Of a stretch of 64,000 nucleotides of DNA, positions 43,614 to 51,843 are shown piece after piece. The notes under the pieces were generated by a model that was not told the origin of the DNA, searched no databases, and saw only the letters and a list, made by a program, of their open reading frames with translations. Every line of letters starts with the position of its first letter. Position 1 is the stretch's first letter. This stretch comes from DAOUMU01 sp034409055 (GTDB lineage: Bacteria > Chloroflexota > Anaerolineae > 4572-78 > J111). A program made the translations under genes and the position numbers. The stretch is from the NCBI GenBank assembly GCA_034409055.1, contig DAOUMU010000266.1:1-64000 (forward strand), in the 5' to 3' direction.

Positions 43614-43636
43614 TATTAAATTATCAAGCAACGAAC

Positions 43637-43664
43637 TTGCCAAAAAAGCCAGACTTTATATAAT
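43637..43664 (+). promoter_or_regulatory. Promoter of tRNA-Lys
   Basis: TTGCCA at 43637-43642, 16 bp, TATAAT at 43659-43664, ending 7 bases before the mature tRNA. Confidence 0.8.
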
Positions 43665-43671
43665 TTCACGT

Positions 43672-43744
43672 GGGCCTCTAGCTCAACTGGCAGAGCAACT
43701 GACTCTTAATCAGTGGGTTCAGGGTTCGAGTCCCTGGAGGCTCA
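43672..43744 (+). tRNA. tRNA-Lys (anticodon CTT)
   Basis: A 73-nt cloverleaf: acceptor GGGCCTC/GAGGCTC (one wobble), D arm GCTC/GAGC, anticodon stem ACTGA/TCAGT with loop CTCTTAA (anticodon CTT at 43705-43707), variable GGGTT, T arm CAGGG/CCCTG with loop TTCGAGT, discriminator A. CCA is not encoded. Confidence 0.97.
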
Positions 43745-43787
43745 CTTAAAGCTCTGAGAGGATCGCCAGATCCCCGTAGCTGCCTGT

Positions 43788-43821
43788 AAAACGCTCTCAC
43801 GAAAGTGGGGGCGTTTTGTTT
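43788..43821 (+). terminator. Terminator after tRNA-Lys
   Basis: A 13-bp stem AAAACGCTCTCAC / GTGGGGGCGTTTT (with G-T pairs) closed by a GAAA tetraloop, then GTTTT. Confidence 0.8.
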
Positions 43822-43833
43822 TAGGCTGCCGGA

Positions 43834-43861
43834 GCTAACCTCAGGTTAGCGTTCTTTTTTT
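43834..43861 (+). terminator. Second intrinsic terminator
   Basis: Perfect 7-bp stem GCTAACC / GGTTAGC with a 3-nt loop, followed after GTTC by eight T. It backs up the terminator at 43788. Confidence 0.75.
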
Positions 43862-43940
43862 GTGCTGAACGCAAGAACAGGACAGGGTTGCGTGTTGCGT
43901 GTTGCGTAGGATAGCCTTGGAACGACAGTATTTGCCACAA

Positions 43941-44363
43941 TCAATCTTTAGCAATTATCTCAACTGGGGTGATAACTTCCAACCCTGTCACACGGGAGAA
44001 ATGTTTTTCATTTGCCGTCAAAATAGGTATTGCTTGTTCAAGACAAGTTGCGGCTATAAAAACGTCTTTTATCCCAATATCCTGATTTTGACTTATCAAC
44101 TCAGCGTGTAGAATTGCCGCCCGTTTCGCTACGGTGTTATCAAATGGTAATATTATCATCACTCCCAAAAGTGCCTGTTCCCCAATTTCTCTTTTTGCGC
44201 GGGCTACCCCAAAAAGCAATTCATAAACGGTGATTGATGTTACGCAACAATCGTACTCTTTCACCGCCTTCTCAACTGCTGACGCACCGGGTTCACGTCC
44301 TTTCAGATAATCAATGAGCGTATTGGTGTCTAAACAGAGTTGGGTGTTTTCCATGCTTGCCAC
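43941..44363 (-). CDS. vapC: VapC-type PIN-domain toxin
   Basis: 140 residues (an inner ATG at 44354 is also possible). PIN acidic residues: Asp in CLDTNTLIDYL, Glu in VYELLFG, Asp in IGIKDVFIAA, and the TANEKHF motif. VapC toxins are Mg-dependent RNases, usually of tRNA or rRNA, held in check by the upstream antitoxin. The start lies 34 bases inside the antitoxin gene, so translation is coupled. Confidence 0.9.
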   Translation of the reverse strand: MASMENTQLCLDTNTLIDYLKGREPGASAVEKAVKEYDCCVTSITVYELLFGVARAKREIGEQALLGVMIILPFDNTVAKRAAILHAELISQNQDIGIKDVFIAATCLEQAIPILTANEKHFSRVTGLEVITPVEIIAKD

Positions 44364-44575
44364 GCTTGGTTGAGAAATTCTATCGCTGTATCAAATTCCT
44401 GGTCATTTTCTAATGCCCCGCGTAGAGCCAAGAATTGATCTAATGGTGTAATCCGTAGCGTTTGTCCGTCAATAACGGCTTTTATCTCATCCCCTTCGTG
44501 CAAATTCAAAACGTTCATTAACCAGGCGGGGAGAGAAATCACATCTTCACTTGAACTCTGAACAATCACAGTCAT
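44330..44575 (-). CDS. vapB: AbrB/MazE-type antitoxin of VapC
   Basis: 81 residues. N-terminal swapped-hairpin DNA-binding fold (VISLPAWLMNVLNLHEGDEIKAVIDGQTLRITP) and an acidic/aromatic C-terminal tail (EFDTAIEFLNQAWQAW) that would bind the toxin. GGAAGG precedes ATG 44575 and lies inside the 3' end of the DUF2442 gene. It probably also represses its own operon. Confidence 0.88.
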   Translation of the reverse strand: MTVIVQSSSEDVISLPAWLMNVLNLHEGDEIKAVIDGQTLRITPLDQFLALRGALENDQEFDTAIEFLNQAWQAWKTPNSV

Positions 44576-44578
44576 AAT

Positions 44579-44871
44579 TCACCTTCCGAACTTGTCATCC
44601 ACTTTCAAATTACGCTTTTGATTATACTGTTCCAAACTTACACTATCCAGATACAATGTATCAGGACAAAAATCCTGCCCATTTTGCCTTGCCATTGAAT
44701 ACTACCTAAGAATGGCTTGACCGAGTTAAAGAGGCTCAGATCTCTTAATTCCTTAAATATCCCCTTATCTAAATAGGGCTTAACATCAAACACTTTGACC
44801 TCATCATTCGTGAATGTTAAGGTCAAAGTATAATCAACATTTGGTTTAACTGCTTTTACCCTGGGATGCAT
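44579..44871 (-). pseudogene. DUF2442 protein, frameshifted
   Basis: From ATG 44871 (MHPRVKAVKPNVDYTLTLTF...) the frame follows the DUF2442 pattern through VKPYLDKGIFKELRDLSLFNSV. After GSIQWQGKMG it switches to a meaningless tail ending at 44638. In another frame the DNA from about 44675 reads DFCPDTLYLDSV, the conserved DUF2442 end, and continues to a TGA at 44579-44581. A single-base indel near 44675-44690 (next to TTTTT) explains this: true mutation or sequencing error. It lies between the DUF4160 remnant and the antitoxin. Confidence 0.8.
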
Positions 44872-44885
44872 AATACTATATCCCC

Positions 44886-45039
44886 TTACCTCAATGGCTC
44901 AATCTTGAAAATCTGTTCGCCCTGGCTGGCCAGTTCCCAATCGGCCATTAGCTCTTCTTGATGAATTTCAATCCAGGCTTTCACTAATTTCATCTTATTT
45001 GCCTTTAAGCTGCCTTCCAAAACTTCACCATCTGGAATC
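44886..45039 (-). pseudogene. 3' remnant of a DUF4160 gene
   Basis: The minus strand encodes IPDGEVLEGSLKANKM, KLVKAWIEIHQEELMADW and ASQGEQIFKIEPLR, then TAA (44888-44886). This is the C-terminal half of DUF4160. The N-terminal half is missing: upstream of about 45039 the sequence is unrelated. DUF4160 is usually found directly before DUF2442, as here (14-base gap). Confidence 0.75.
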
Positions 45040-45553
45040 GGGCGTCTTCTTAGAATTTCCGACGGGGCGAAATTCCAACTGATGAGGTACAGGTTTCAGC
45101 CAGTCTTCCTGTAGACAGACAGGGTATCCCTGGTCACTATCGTTCAGGCAGTTTAGCTTTCTCCTTGTCAGCCAGCCGTTGCGGTATCTTCTCGGCAGTC
45201 TCTAGCCTGCCTCAACCCGCTTTACTTGGATGCTTTGCGCTTGCGTGCAGCCCTGTTTCCAGTCTACCTAACCAAGTTCGACTTGTGGATACAGATTGAC
45301 ACCTTCCCACAACCCCTTCAAGGGGCAATCTTTCTCGCCGTACCACGGCGCAACCCTCGACTGTAACTTGGACGGCTTTTCTGTGTGCAATACATACATT
45401 TATGGAATTGCCCTGAGAGTAGCAACCAACAATGGAACCACTTCTACCAGGAATCCCCTCACTGCTATGCTGGTTGTTCACCGCGACTGCTGGATATCCA
45501 ACGGCATAAACCTTACGAATCGAATGTCCAATGCCACTACGAAATAAATTAAG
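45040..45553. other. About 500 bp of unassigned sequence interrupting DUF4160
   Basis: No supported gene. It contains several short inverted repeats (for example CCCCTTGAAGGGG near 45322) and on the minus strand could fold extensively. An 89-codon minus-strand frame (45212-45481) has no recognisable domain. It may be a remnant of an inserted element. I found no domain V consensus, reverse transcriptase or transposase. Confidence 0.4.
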
Positions 45554-45928
45554 CTAAGTGTCCCCGGTTGGCTGTACCGAACTCCCCTCCATCATAAGGA
45601 TGACCGCCCGTTCGGGGGCTCTGGTACGATGGACTACTCCTCTTGGTATGGTATAACCCTGGTGAGATTCAAGCGTTATCGTCTCACCTTCAAGATCAAT
45701 CAGAAACTTACCTTGGAGGACAAAAAAGAACTCATCTTCTTCATCATGTTTATGCCAGTGAAATTCCCCTTGCATGATGCCGAGGCGAACCACGCAGTCA
45801 TTCACCTGACAAAGGGTCTGGTTATACCATTGTTCCTCACAGGCAGCGACAAGACTTGGCACGTCGATTAGTTTCAGGAAACCAAACTTGGTATCTAAAT
45901 TAATAGTGTAACTGTGTTGTTCATCCAT
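45554..45928 (-). CDS. Single-domain cupin protein
   Basis: 124 residues from ATG 45928 (purine-rich AAGAAGGGGG upstream); the longer frame to 46057 runs into an unrelated palindrome. The cupin core FHWHKHDEEDEFFFVLQGKFLIDLEG and later GYTIPRGVVHRT give the His/Glu metal site of a small beta-barrel. Such proteins include isomerases, dioxygenases and sugar-binding proteins; the substrate is unknown. It lies in the accessory zone, not in an operon. Confidence 0.85.
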   Translation of the reverse strand: MDEQHSYTINLDTKFGFLKLIDVPSLVAACEEQWYNQTLCQVNDCVVRLGIMQGEFHWHKHDEEDEFFFVLQGKFLIDLEGETITLESHQGYTIPRGVVHRTRAPERAVILMMEGSSVQPTGDT

Positions 45929-45989
45929 AATGAACCCCCTTCTTGGCTTTACGAATGGCTGAATGCCACTTTGAGATGGATATTCTGCC

Positions 45990-46140
45990 GCCCAACGTTT
46001 CACATAACGCGCTTGGCGGGTGCGGCGTGAGCACCTTCGCCAGCCAGCCAACCTCAATGCGGGTGAGAAATTCGAAAAGCGCGCCGATTAGCCAAGTCGC
46101 GTTCATGCGGTGGTTAGCGCGGCCTTTGCTTTTGCCCAAC
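45990..46140. repeat. attC-like imperfect palindrome with GCCCAAC boxes
   Basis: Two GCCCAAC boxes (45990-45996 and 46134-46140) enclose arms AACGCGCTTGGC (46006-46017) and GCCAAGTCGCGTT (46091-46103), complementary except for one bulged T. GCCCAAC/GTTGGGC fits the integron R box consensus and a bulged base is typical of attC, but both boxes point the same way and no integrase is present. The remaining gap to 46288 holds nothing else. Confidence 0.45.
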
Positions 46141-46288
46141 GAATTTGCTCCCTTGAGACATCCCACAAAGACGTCTCATCAACCTTCGACAAATCCGTTT
46201 CTCGCTTCAACCGCCTTGACTTACCAACACGCCTTTGCTTTATGCAACCGACTATTTCATTGATTCTACGACAGATCATGTAAACCTT

Positions 46289-47443
46289 TCAAGGATATGT
46301 TGGTGTGTGTCTTGGTACAGCAGTGAACGATGGCAAAGGTGTTGGATATGTCATTGGAAGATCAGGACTGGGATAACACTGCAATGTGAGAGTAACCTCT
46401 CCCCAATCTATCCATTGATCTCTAGAATGATCAGCTTCGATAGCTTCACCAGGTAGGTAAGGCCGCATCTGAATAGATAGAAAGATATCTCCATTGCGAA
46501 AACTGCATTTATACTGGCAAGTTGGTGTACAAGAGGGCACACATGTCATATCAGATATAACTGGTGCGATAACAGAAACCGGCTGGAGGGACATCAGTAC
46601 ATTCCAACTAGTGAGTAATTCATTTGGCGAATCAAACTCAAACGGCCATTCTGGAAACGATTCCAAATCGTCACAGAAATTGTACAAATCATTCACGTAC
46701 CCTCCTTCTTCTCCCCACGTAGCGTTGGGTGGAGGCGGGCACTGACATCCCCGTGCCAATATCATAGCATATTCAGGTCGATAAAGTTGGCTACCCTCTT
46801 GTACTTGATCGAAGAATGTTTGAATAGTTTTCTCCACTAAAGAAACAGATTCAGGCACAGGAGAAAGGTAGGAAGAGTTGGAACTCCATCTCATCCCACC
46901 ATGCATCTCCTTTGTACTCACTTCAACTTGGAAAGATACATGTGGACCTACATTAGCGGAATAGTTACGATACTCCCCGAAAAAATCGGCAGCAGCGAGA
47001 TCGTTAAGCAAGTGGGCAATACGTTCTGAAGAGATGTTGTTCTGACAAATCTTGGGCCATTCTTCATCGTGACATGTGAAAAGCACCAGACCATTTTCAT
47101 AGATGAGTAAATCCGGGATACCAAAACAACCGGGGTCCCAAATCAAATCATTGGTACAACCAATACTATCTCTTGCGCGATATGTAAAAACAATATGGAT
47201 ATTGGATTCATTTGGAATGATCAAAGCCGGAGCTATGCTAACTGTCGGGGACAAAGTGTGCGACAATGATGGAGATGTTTCAGTAGGCACAATTTGTATA
47301 CCTGTGGGAGTAGGAGGTGTCATTGCGGTAGGTACAACCGTTGCCTGCGTCACAGCAGACAACGGTTGTAATGCCTGACAGGCTACTGCCAACAGCAAGG
47401 TCGCCATAATGACTGAGTAATGAAACACTTCTTTCCGTGACAT
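46289..47443 (-). CDS. Putative lipoprotein of unknown function
   Basis: 384 residues if started at ATG 47443 (the frame extends to 47476). The N-terminus has a hydrophobic stretch ending LLLAVAC, a plausible though imperfect lipobox. A Pro/Thr-rich linker follows (about 30-75), then a folded region, a Cys-rich stretch near 310 (CVPSCTPTCQYKC) and another Pro/Thr-rich end. No family recognised. Base usage is more AT-rich than in most genes here, which suits an accessory gene. Confidence 0.65.
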   Translation of the reverse strand: MSRKEVFHYSVIMATLLLAVACQALQPLSAVTQATVVPTAMTPPTPTGIQIVPTETSPSLSHTLSPTVSIAPALIIPNESNIHIVFTYRARDSIGCTNDLIWDPGCFGIPDLLIYENGLVLFTCHDEEWPKICQNNISSERIAHLLNDLAAADFFGEYRNYSANVGPHVSFQVEVSTKEMHGGMRWSSNSSYLSPVPESVSLVEKTIQTFFDQVQEGSQLYRPEYAMILARGCQCPPPPNATWGEEGGYVNDLYNFCDDLESFPEWPFEFDSPNELLTSWNVLMSLQPVSVIAPVISDMTCVPSCTPTCQYKCSFRNGDIFLSIQMRPYLPGEAIEADHSRDQWIDWGEVTLTLQCYPSPDLPMTYPTPLPSFTAVPRHTPTYP

Positions 47444-47624
47444 TTCAAATTTCGAATGGTCTGGCCGCGCTAACAACGATTCGAAGGAAATTTCCGATAA
47501 GGACCTTCATACGTGGAAATTTCCCCTTCCCTGTATTTTAGACCTACGAGACGGGTATTATTTCTTAATACCACCCTTATCGATCTTAAAAGAGATAGGT
47601 AGTCAGTAGTCAGATAACGACCTA

Positions 47625-47685
47625 TAACCCCATTATAGCACAAAAAACGGCCTGCAACATTTCAATTTACATTTCAAAAAAAATT
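47625..47685. repeat. 61-bp direct repeat, copy 1
   Basis: Matches 48221-48281 with a few differences (TAACCCCATTATA...ACGGCCTG...CATTTCAATTTA). The two copies bracket a palindrome and the small gene at 47816. Confidence 0.85.
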
Positions 47686-47801
47686 ATCTCGTTCCGACGC
47701 TCCAACGTCGGAATGCACCCTGAACGCTCTGCGTTCCCAACCATTTAACGGACGCAGAGCGTCCCAAACAACATTACCGCGCAGGAGCGTGGTAACGAGA
47801 T
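47686..47801. repeat. Palindromic element with ATCTCGTT ends
   Basis: Outer ends ATCTCGTT and AACGAGAT (with a few intervening bases), interior hairpins CCGACGCTCCAACGTCGG and ACGCTCTGCGT / ACGCAGAGCGT. A typical non-coding dispersed palindrome; it begins exactly where the 61-bp repeat ends. Confidence 0.65.
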
Positions 47802-47815
47802 GAATGACTAAGCCA

Positions 47816-48049
47816 CTATTGCTTGCGACACATCAATGCATACATACGCCCGGCAGTCTCTGCGAAAGCAATACTGTGCAACATCCAGCCTCGGGTTTCC
47901 ATTTGCTCAATAGCCATGAGTAAATTTTGATGTGACACATCTATAGAACGATCTAGGAGCAGTACATACTTGTGCGGGTATGAATCAAGAATCGACGGAT
48001 TATTTAAGAAGTCCTTAGCCAGTAGCCAGCGTTTTTCCAAATTGGACAT
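47816..48049 (-). CDS. Small hypothetical protein
   Basis: 77 residues from ATG 48049 behind an excellent AAGGAG. Sequence MSNLEKRWLLAKDFLN..., with KYVLLLDRSIDVSH and MEAxGW-like METRGWMLHSIAF...MYALM. The pattern loosely recalls DUF4177-type beta-alpha-beta proteins, but I do not claim membership. It lies between two 61-bp direct repeats. Confidence 0.6.
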   Translation of the reverse strand: MSNLEKRWLLAKDFLNNPSILDSYPHKYVLLLDRSIDVSHQNLLMAIEQMETRGWMLHSIAFAETAGRMYALMCRKQ

Positions 48050-48220
48050 GGTTATGCTCCTTTTGCGTCCATTTCAGTGGCGATATGCTTCTTCCGAAAC
48101 TCAGCCAACGAATTAGAGATTCATATGGCGCGGCTCAAACAAAGAGAGCCAGATAAAAGTCGAGGGGGTGAAATAAGGTGTCGTGGTTGGACTGAGGCGG
48201 AGCCGCCACATAATCTTTGT

Positions 48221-48281
48221 TAACCCCATTATAACACAAAAAACGGCCTGTAACATTTCAATTTAGATTTCAAAAAAAATT
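48221..48281. repeat. 61-bp direct repeat, copy 2
   Basis: Second copy of 47625-47685. It ends at the first base of a GC-rich gene remnant. The rest of the 48050-48220 gap shows nothing coding. Confidence 0.85.
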
Positions 48282-48575
48282 CAGGCGGTTGACGACCTGA
48301 AGGGCCTGACCGGCCTGGCCGACGTGGAGGTGATGAAGCTGCTGTCGGTCCTGGAGATGGCCTTGGCCCGGATCAACGGGGCCATGAACACCATCGCCGA
48401 CCTGATCGTCTCTTACGGCAGCCTGGAGCAGGACAAAGCCTACATCCTGGAGCAGGCCACGATGAAACAGGCCATCTACGCCCTGCTGGAAATGGTCAAG
48501 CAAGAGTACCCTTTTGGCTGGATCGGGCAGGTGTTTAACCAGGATGGCCCAATTCTTTCTTTCGCCGCCTATTAG
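48267..48575 (+). pseudogene. 5'-truncated GC-rich gene remnant
   Basis: From about 48282 to the TAG at 48573-48575 the plus strand encodes QAVDDLKGLTGLADVEVMKL, then about 78 further helical residues ending GPILSFAAY. Third positions are strongly G/C and the start of homology coincides with the edge of the 61-bp repeat; an in-frame TAG lies at 48264. No ATG or ribosome site opens it (GTG 48324 has none). It looks like the 3' end of a gene whose front was lost or left elsewhere. Family not recognised. Confidence 0.55.
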
Positions 48576-48694
48576 CCCTCACTTGTGTTGGTTTTGTGCT
48601 AAATTTTTGTTAGAATTACAATAGATTTTGCCAACGTAGGTAGTTGCAAAATGTAGAGGGCAAAGTTAACCATTTGATGTAAAAGGGTATCGCA

Positions 48695-50374
48695 ATGCAA
48701 ACAGAAGCAGTAGAACTTCAGATGGAACTGGCCATCTGGCGTAAACGGTTGGTGACCGGCCTGCTGTACGCCTCCTTGCCGGTAGGACTGCTAGCGTTGA
48801 TAGGCGCTCTGAATAACGTGCTCCGCGAGAGTAACTTCTCCCGAGCCGCCATCTATATTGCCGCCTATCTGGTTGTGCTAACTATCGCTCTGGTTCGCCA
48901 TTTGCCCTACCTCCTTCGAGCCGTTGTCTTTCTGCTCATTGCATATGGCCTGGGATTGTTGGGTTTGCTTGACAGTGGGCTGAGTGGTGATGGGCGAGTT
49001 TTTTTGCTTGCCTTTCCTATCATAGCTACCATCCTGCTGGGCCAGACAGCCGGTGTGGTCAGCCTGGGGTTAAGTATGGTCACTCTGGCTATAGTGGGTT
49101 GGATGATGAGTACGGGAGACCTGTCCATCACCGTCGAGAGCATGGCCAACTCTACCGATCCCAATTCCTGGATCAGCGGTAGCGCAGTAGTTCTCCTGAC
49201 GGCCACTATCATGCTCGTCCCCCTTTCCCACCTCCTGCAGGGCCAGATGTTTGCCGTTCAGTTAGCCCGGAAGAACCAAGCCCTCCGGGAAGCCCAGATT
49301 GCTCTGGAAACGACCAACAAACAATTGAGGCATGAGCTCACCGAGCGCAAGCGGGCAGAGGAAGCCCTGAAGGAATCTGAGAAAAAATATCGTTTGGTAG
49401 TAGAAAATGCTCACGAATGTATTCTGGTGGCTCAAGATGGGATGTTAAAGTTTTTCAATACCAAGACATTGGAATTTTTTGGTTATACCCCAGAGGAATT
49501 GGCTACCAAGCCCTTCGCCGAATTTATACATCCAGACGATAAGGAGATGGTTCTGGAGCGTCATATGAGACGGTTAAAAGGCGAGGAACCTCCTGCGGCT
49601 TACAACTTTAGAATTATTCATAAATTTGGGGATTTGAAGTGGGTGGAGATCAATGTAATAGTTATCAGTTGGGAAGGGCGGCCTGCTACTTTGAATTTCC
49701 TGAACGACATCACCGAGCGCAAGGGGGCCGAGGAGCAAATTAAGGCCTCGCTGAAAGAGAAAGAAGTGCTGCTCAAGGAAATTCACCACCGGGTTAAAAA
49801 CAATCTGCAGATCATCTCCAGTCTGCTCAACTTGCAGTCCAACTTTGTCGAGGATAAACAGACTATTGAGGTTTTCCAAGATAGCCAGAACCGTATCCGG
49901 TCTATGGCGCTTGTCCACGAAAAATTGTATCGATCCGAGAACCTGGCCCGGATCGACTTTGCCGAATATATTCGAGACCTGGCCGCTTATTTGTTCCATT
50001 CACATCGCGCCAATACCCAGGGCATCACCTTGAAAATTCAGATCGATGAGGTTTTCCTCGGGATAGATACGGCTATCTCGTGTGGGCTGATTCTCAACGA
50101 ACTGATTTCCAATGCTCTGAAACATGCCTTTCCCAACGGTCGAGCAGGCGAAACCCGTCTCGAGTGTCGGGCAAGCAATGATGGTCAGTTGACCTTGATA
50201 GTCGCCGATAATGGCGTTGGCTTCCCGGAAGCATTGGATTTCCGTGAGACGACCTCCTTGGGCCTGCAATTGGTCACCGCCCTGGTCGATCAATTAGATG
50301 GAACGATAGATATGCATCGCAACACTGGTACCGAATTCAAGATCACGTTTGCCACCGTCCTGGAAAGGAGCTAA
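48695..50374 (+). CDS. Membrane histidine kinase: 5-6 helices, PAS, HisKA_2, HATPase
   Basis: 559 residues. N-terminal membrane block (about 20-185), a short coiled coil (about 190-225), a PAS domain (about 226-350: KYRLVVENAHECILV...FFGYTPEELATKPF), then the HisKA_2 phosphoacceptor EIHHRVKNNLQIISSLLNLQ (His364/365) and an ATPase domain with NELISNALKHAF and DNGVGFPE. It senses a signal and autophosphorylates; a cognate regulator is not adjacent. It points away from the accessory zone and converges on the amidohydrolase gene. Confidence 0.93.
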   Translation: MQTEAVELQMELAIWRKRLVTGLLYASLPVGLLALIGALNNVLRESNFSRAAIYIAAYLVVLTIALVRHLPYLLRAVVFLLIAYGLGLLGLLDSGLSGDGRVFLLAFPIIATILLGQTAGVVSLGLSMVTLAIVGWMMSTGDLSITVESMANSTDPNSWISGSAVVLLTATIMLVPLSHLLQGQMFAVQLARKNQALREAQIALETTNKQLRHELTERKRAEEALKESEKKYRLVVENAHECILVAQDGMLKFFNTKTLEFFGYTPEELATKPFAEFIHPDDKEMVLERHMRRLKGEEPPAAYNFRIIHKFGDLKWVEINVIVISWEGRPATLNFLNDITERKGAEEQIKASLKEKEVLLKEIHHRVKNNLQIISSLLNLQSNFVEDKQTIEVFQDSQNRIRSMALVHEKLYRSENLARIDFAEYIRDLAAYLFHSHRANTQGITLKIQIDEVFLGIDTAISCGLILNELISNALKHAFPNGRAGETRLECRASNDGQLTLIVADNGVGFPEALDFRETTSLGLQLVTALVDQLDGTIDMHRNTGTEFKITFATVLERS

Positions 50375-50394
50375 TACTGTGGTCTTTGGGCAGC

Positions 50395-51813
50395 TTACAG
50401 AACCCCAGCCCTGTCCATCATTGCCAAACTAAGGCGATTATGCGTCTCGACCAGTGGACCAAACTCAAAAGGCAGAAATTGTCCGTCTTTAACAGTCACC
50501 CGGCCATTAATCACCGACAACCAAACCTGGGCCGGGGCACAGGTCAGCAGAGAAGCAACCGGATCGGCCAGGCCACCGGCGTGAGTCAGGTCATCTACCC
50601 GAAAAGCAACCAAATCGGCAGCCTTACCCGGTTCTAACGCGCCGATGTCCTCCCGGCGCAATACACGCGCGCCTCCTACTGTAGCCAACTCCAACGCCTC
50701 GCGAGCGGTAAAGCGGTCGGCCCGGGATTCAAAACCGGGCCAGCCGACGCGTTGCAACAGCATCGTTTGCCGGACCTCGCCTAACATGTGACTACCGTCA
50801 TTGCTGGCCGAACCATCTACCCCCAAACCAACCCGTACGTTTTTGTCAACCATATCCCGGATGGGGGCAATACCCGAAGCCAAAATCATATTACTACTGG
50901 GGCAATGGCATACGCCTGTATTCGTTTTAGCCAGCCATTCAACCTCCGCCTCATTGGGATAGACCATGTGGGCAAACCACACATCTTCCCCGGCCCAATT
51001 GAGCCAGTCAGCATATTCTATTGGCCGTTTGCCAAACATCTCCAGACAAAAACGGTCCTCATCTTTGGTTTCGGCCAGGTGAGTATGCAAATTGACCAGC
51101 GGATACTGGCGAGCAATTTCAGCCGACTCCCGCATCAAATCGGCAGTGACGCTGAAGGGAGAGCAGGGAGCCAAACCGATGCGCAGCATCGAGAAGGGTT
51201 TGGGGTCGTGGAAAGCCTCGATGGCCCGGAGGCAATCCTTAATGATGTTCGACTCGCTGTCGCAAACGCGATCCGGCGGTAGCCCCCCCTGGCTTTCACC
51301 CAGGCTCATGCTGCCCCGGGTGGGATGAAAACGCACGCCAACTTCCTGGGCGGCCCGAATCTCGTCATCTATTTTGCTACCGTTGGGAAAAAGGTAAAGA
51401 TGGTCGGCTACCGTGGTGCAACCACTCAAAACCAGCTCACTGAGGCCAACTTTGGCACTGACGTAAACGGCTTCAGGCGTCATCTCGGCCCAGATGGGGT
51501 ATAGAAATTTCAGCCAATCAAACAAAATTTTACCCTGGCCAGTGCCGATGGTACGGGTCAAGGTTTGATAAAGATGGTGATGGCAATTCACCAGACCAGG
51601 GATAACCACGCAGCCGCTGGCGTCAATGACCTCGTCGAAGCCGTCTTGAGCCACATCAGGCCGGGTTTCGGTGATGAGGCGATCAATGTCGGCGCTAGAG
51701 CCAACCCATTGAATCTGGTTGTTCTCCATAAAAATCGCACCGTTTTTTATTTCCTCACGGTTCTCGTTCATCGTCACGAGAACGTCGGCATTTTTTACAA
51801 ATAAGGTTGACAC
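50395..51813 (-). CDS. Amidohydrolase, 8-oxoguanine deaminase-like
   Basis: 472 residues of the ATZ/TRZ (subtype III) amidohydrolase family. Metal motif LVNCHHHLYQTLTR near residue 77, LHTHLAETKDEDRFC near 245 (HxHxxE), HMV.P near 283, and VDGSASNDGS near 330. The pattern HHHLYQ and the GSASND segment fit 8-oxoguanine deaminase and hydroxydechloroatrazine-type enzymes. It hydrolyses an amino group from a purine- or triazine-like ring in the cytoplasm. It lies 30 bases downstream of the BMP-type permease pair, so import and deamination are probably coupled. Confidence 0.88.
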   Translation of the reverse strand: MSTLFVKNADVLVTMNENREEIKNGAIFMENNQIQWVGSSADIDRLITETRPDVAQDGFDEVIDASGCVVIPGLVNCHHHLYQTLTRTIGTGQGKILFDWLKFLYPIWAEMTPEAVYVSAKVGLSELVLSGCTTVADHLYLFPNGSKIDDEIRAAQEVGVRFHPTRGSMSLGESQGGLPPDRVCDSESNIIKDCLRAIEAFHDPKPFSMLRIGLAPCSPFSVTADLMRESAEIARQYPLVNLHTHLAETKDEDRFCLEMFGKRPIEYADWLNWAGEDVWFAHMVYPNEAEVEWLAKTNTGVCHCPSSNMILASGIAPIRDMVDKNVRVGLGVDGSASNDGSHMLGEVRQTMLLQRVGWPGFESRADRFTAREALELATVGGARVLRREDIGALEPGKAADLVAFRVDDLTHAGGLADPVASLLTCAPAQVWLSVINGRVTVKDGQFLPFEFGPLVETHNRLSLAMMDRAGVL

Positions 51814-51843
51814 CGGTTTTCTCCTACAAAAAGTTTTCTCGCC

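Noticed and set aside
43540..43749. 69-codon open frame over the tRNA
   Set aside because: It runs through a mobile palindrome, a tRNA promoter and a complete tRNA-Lys.
45040..45553. Group II intron fragment
   Set aside because: Some stem-rich stretches look intron-like, but there is no domain V consensus, no GUGYG start and no reverse transcriptase.
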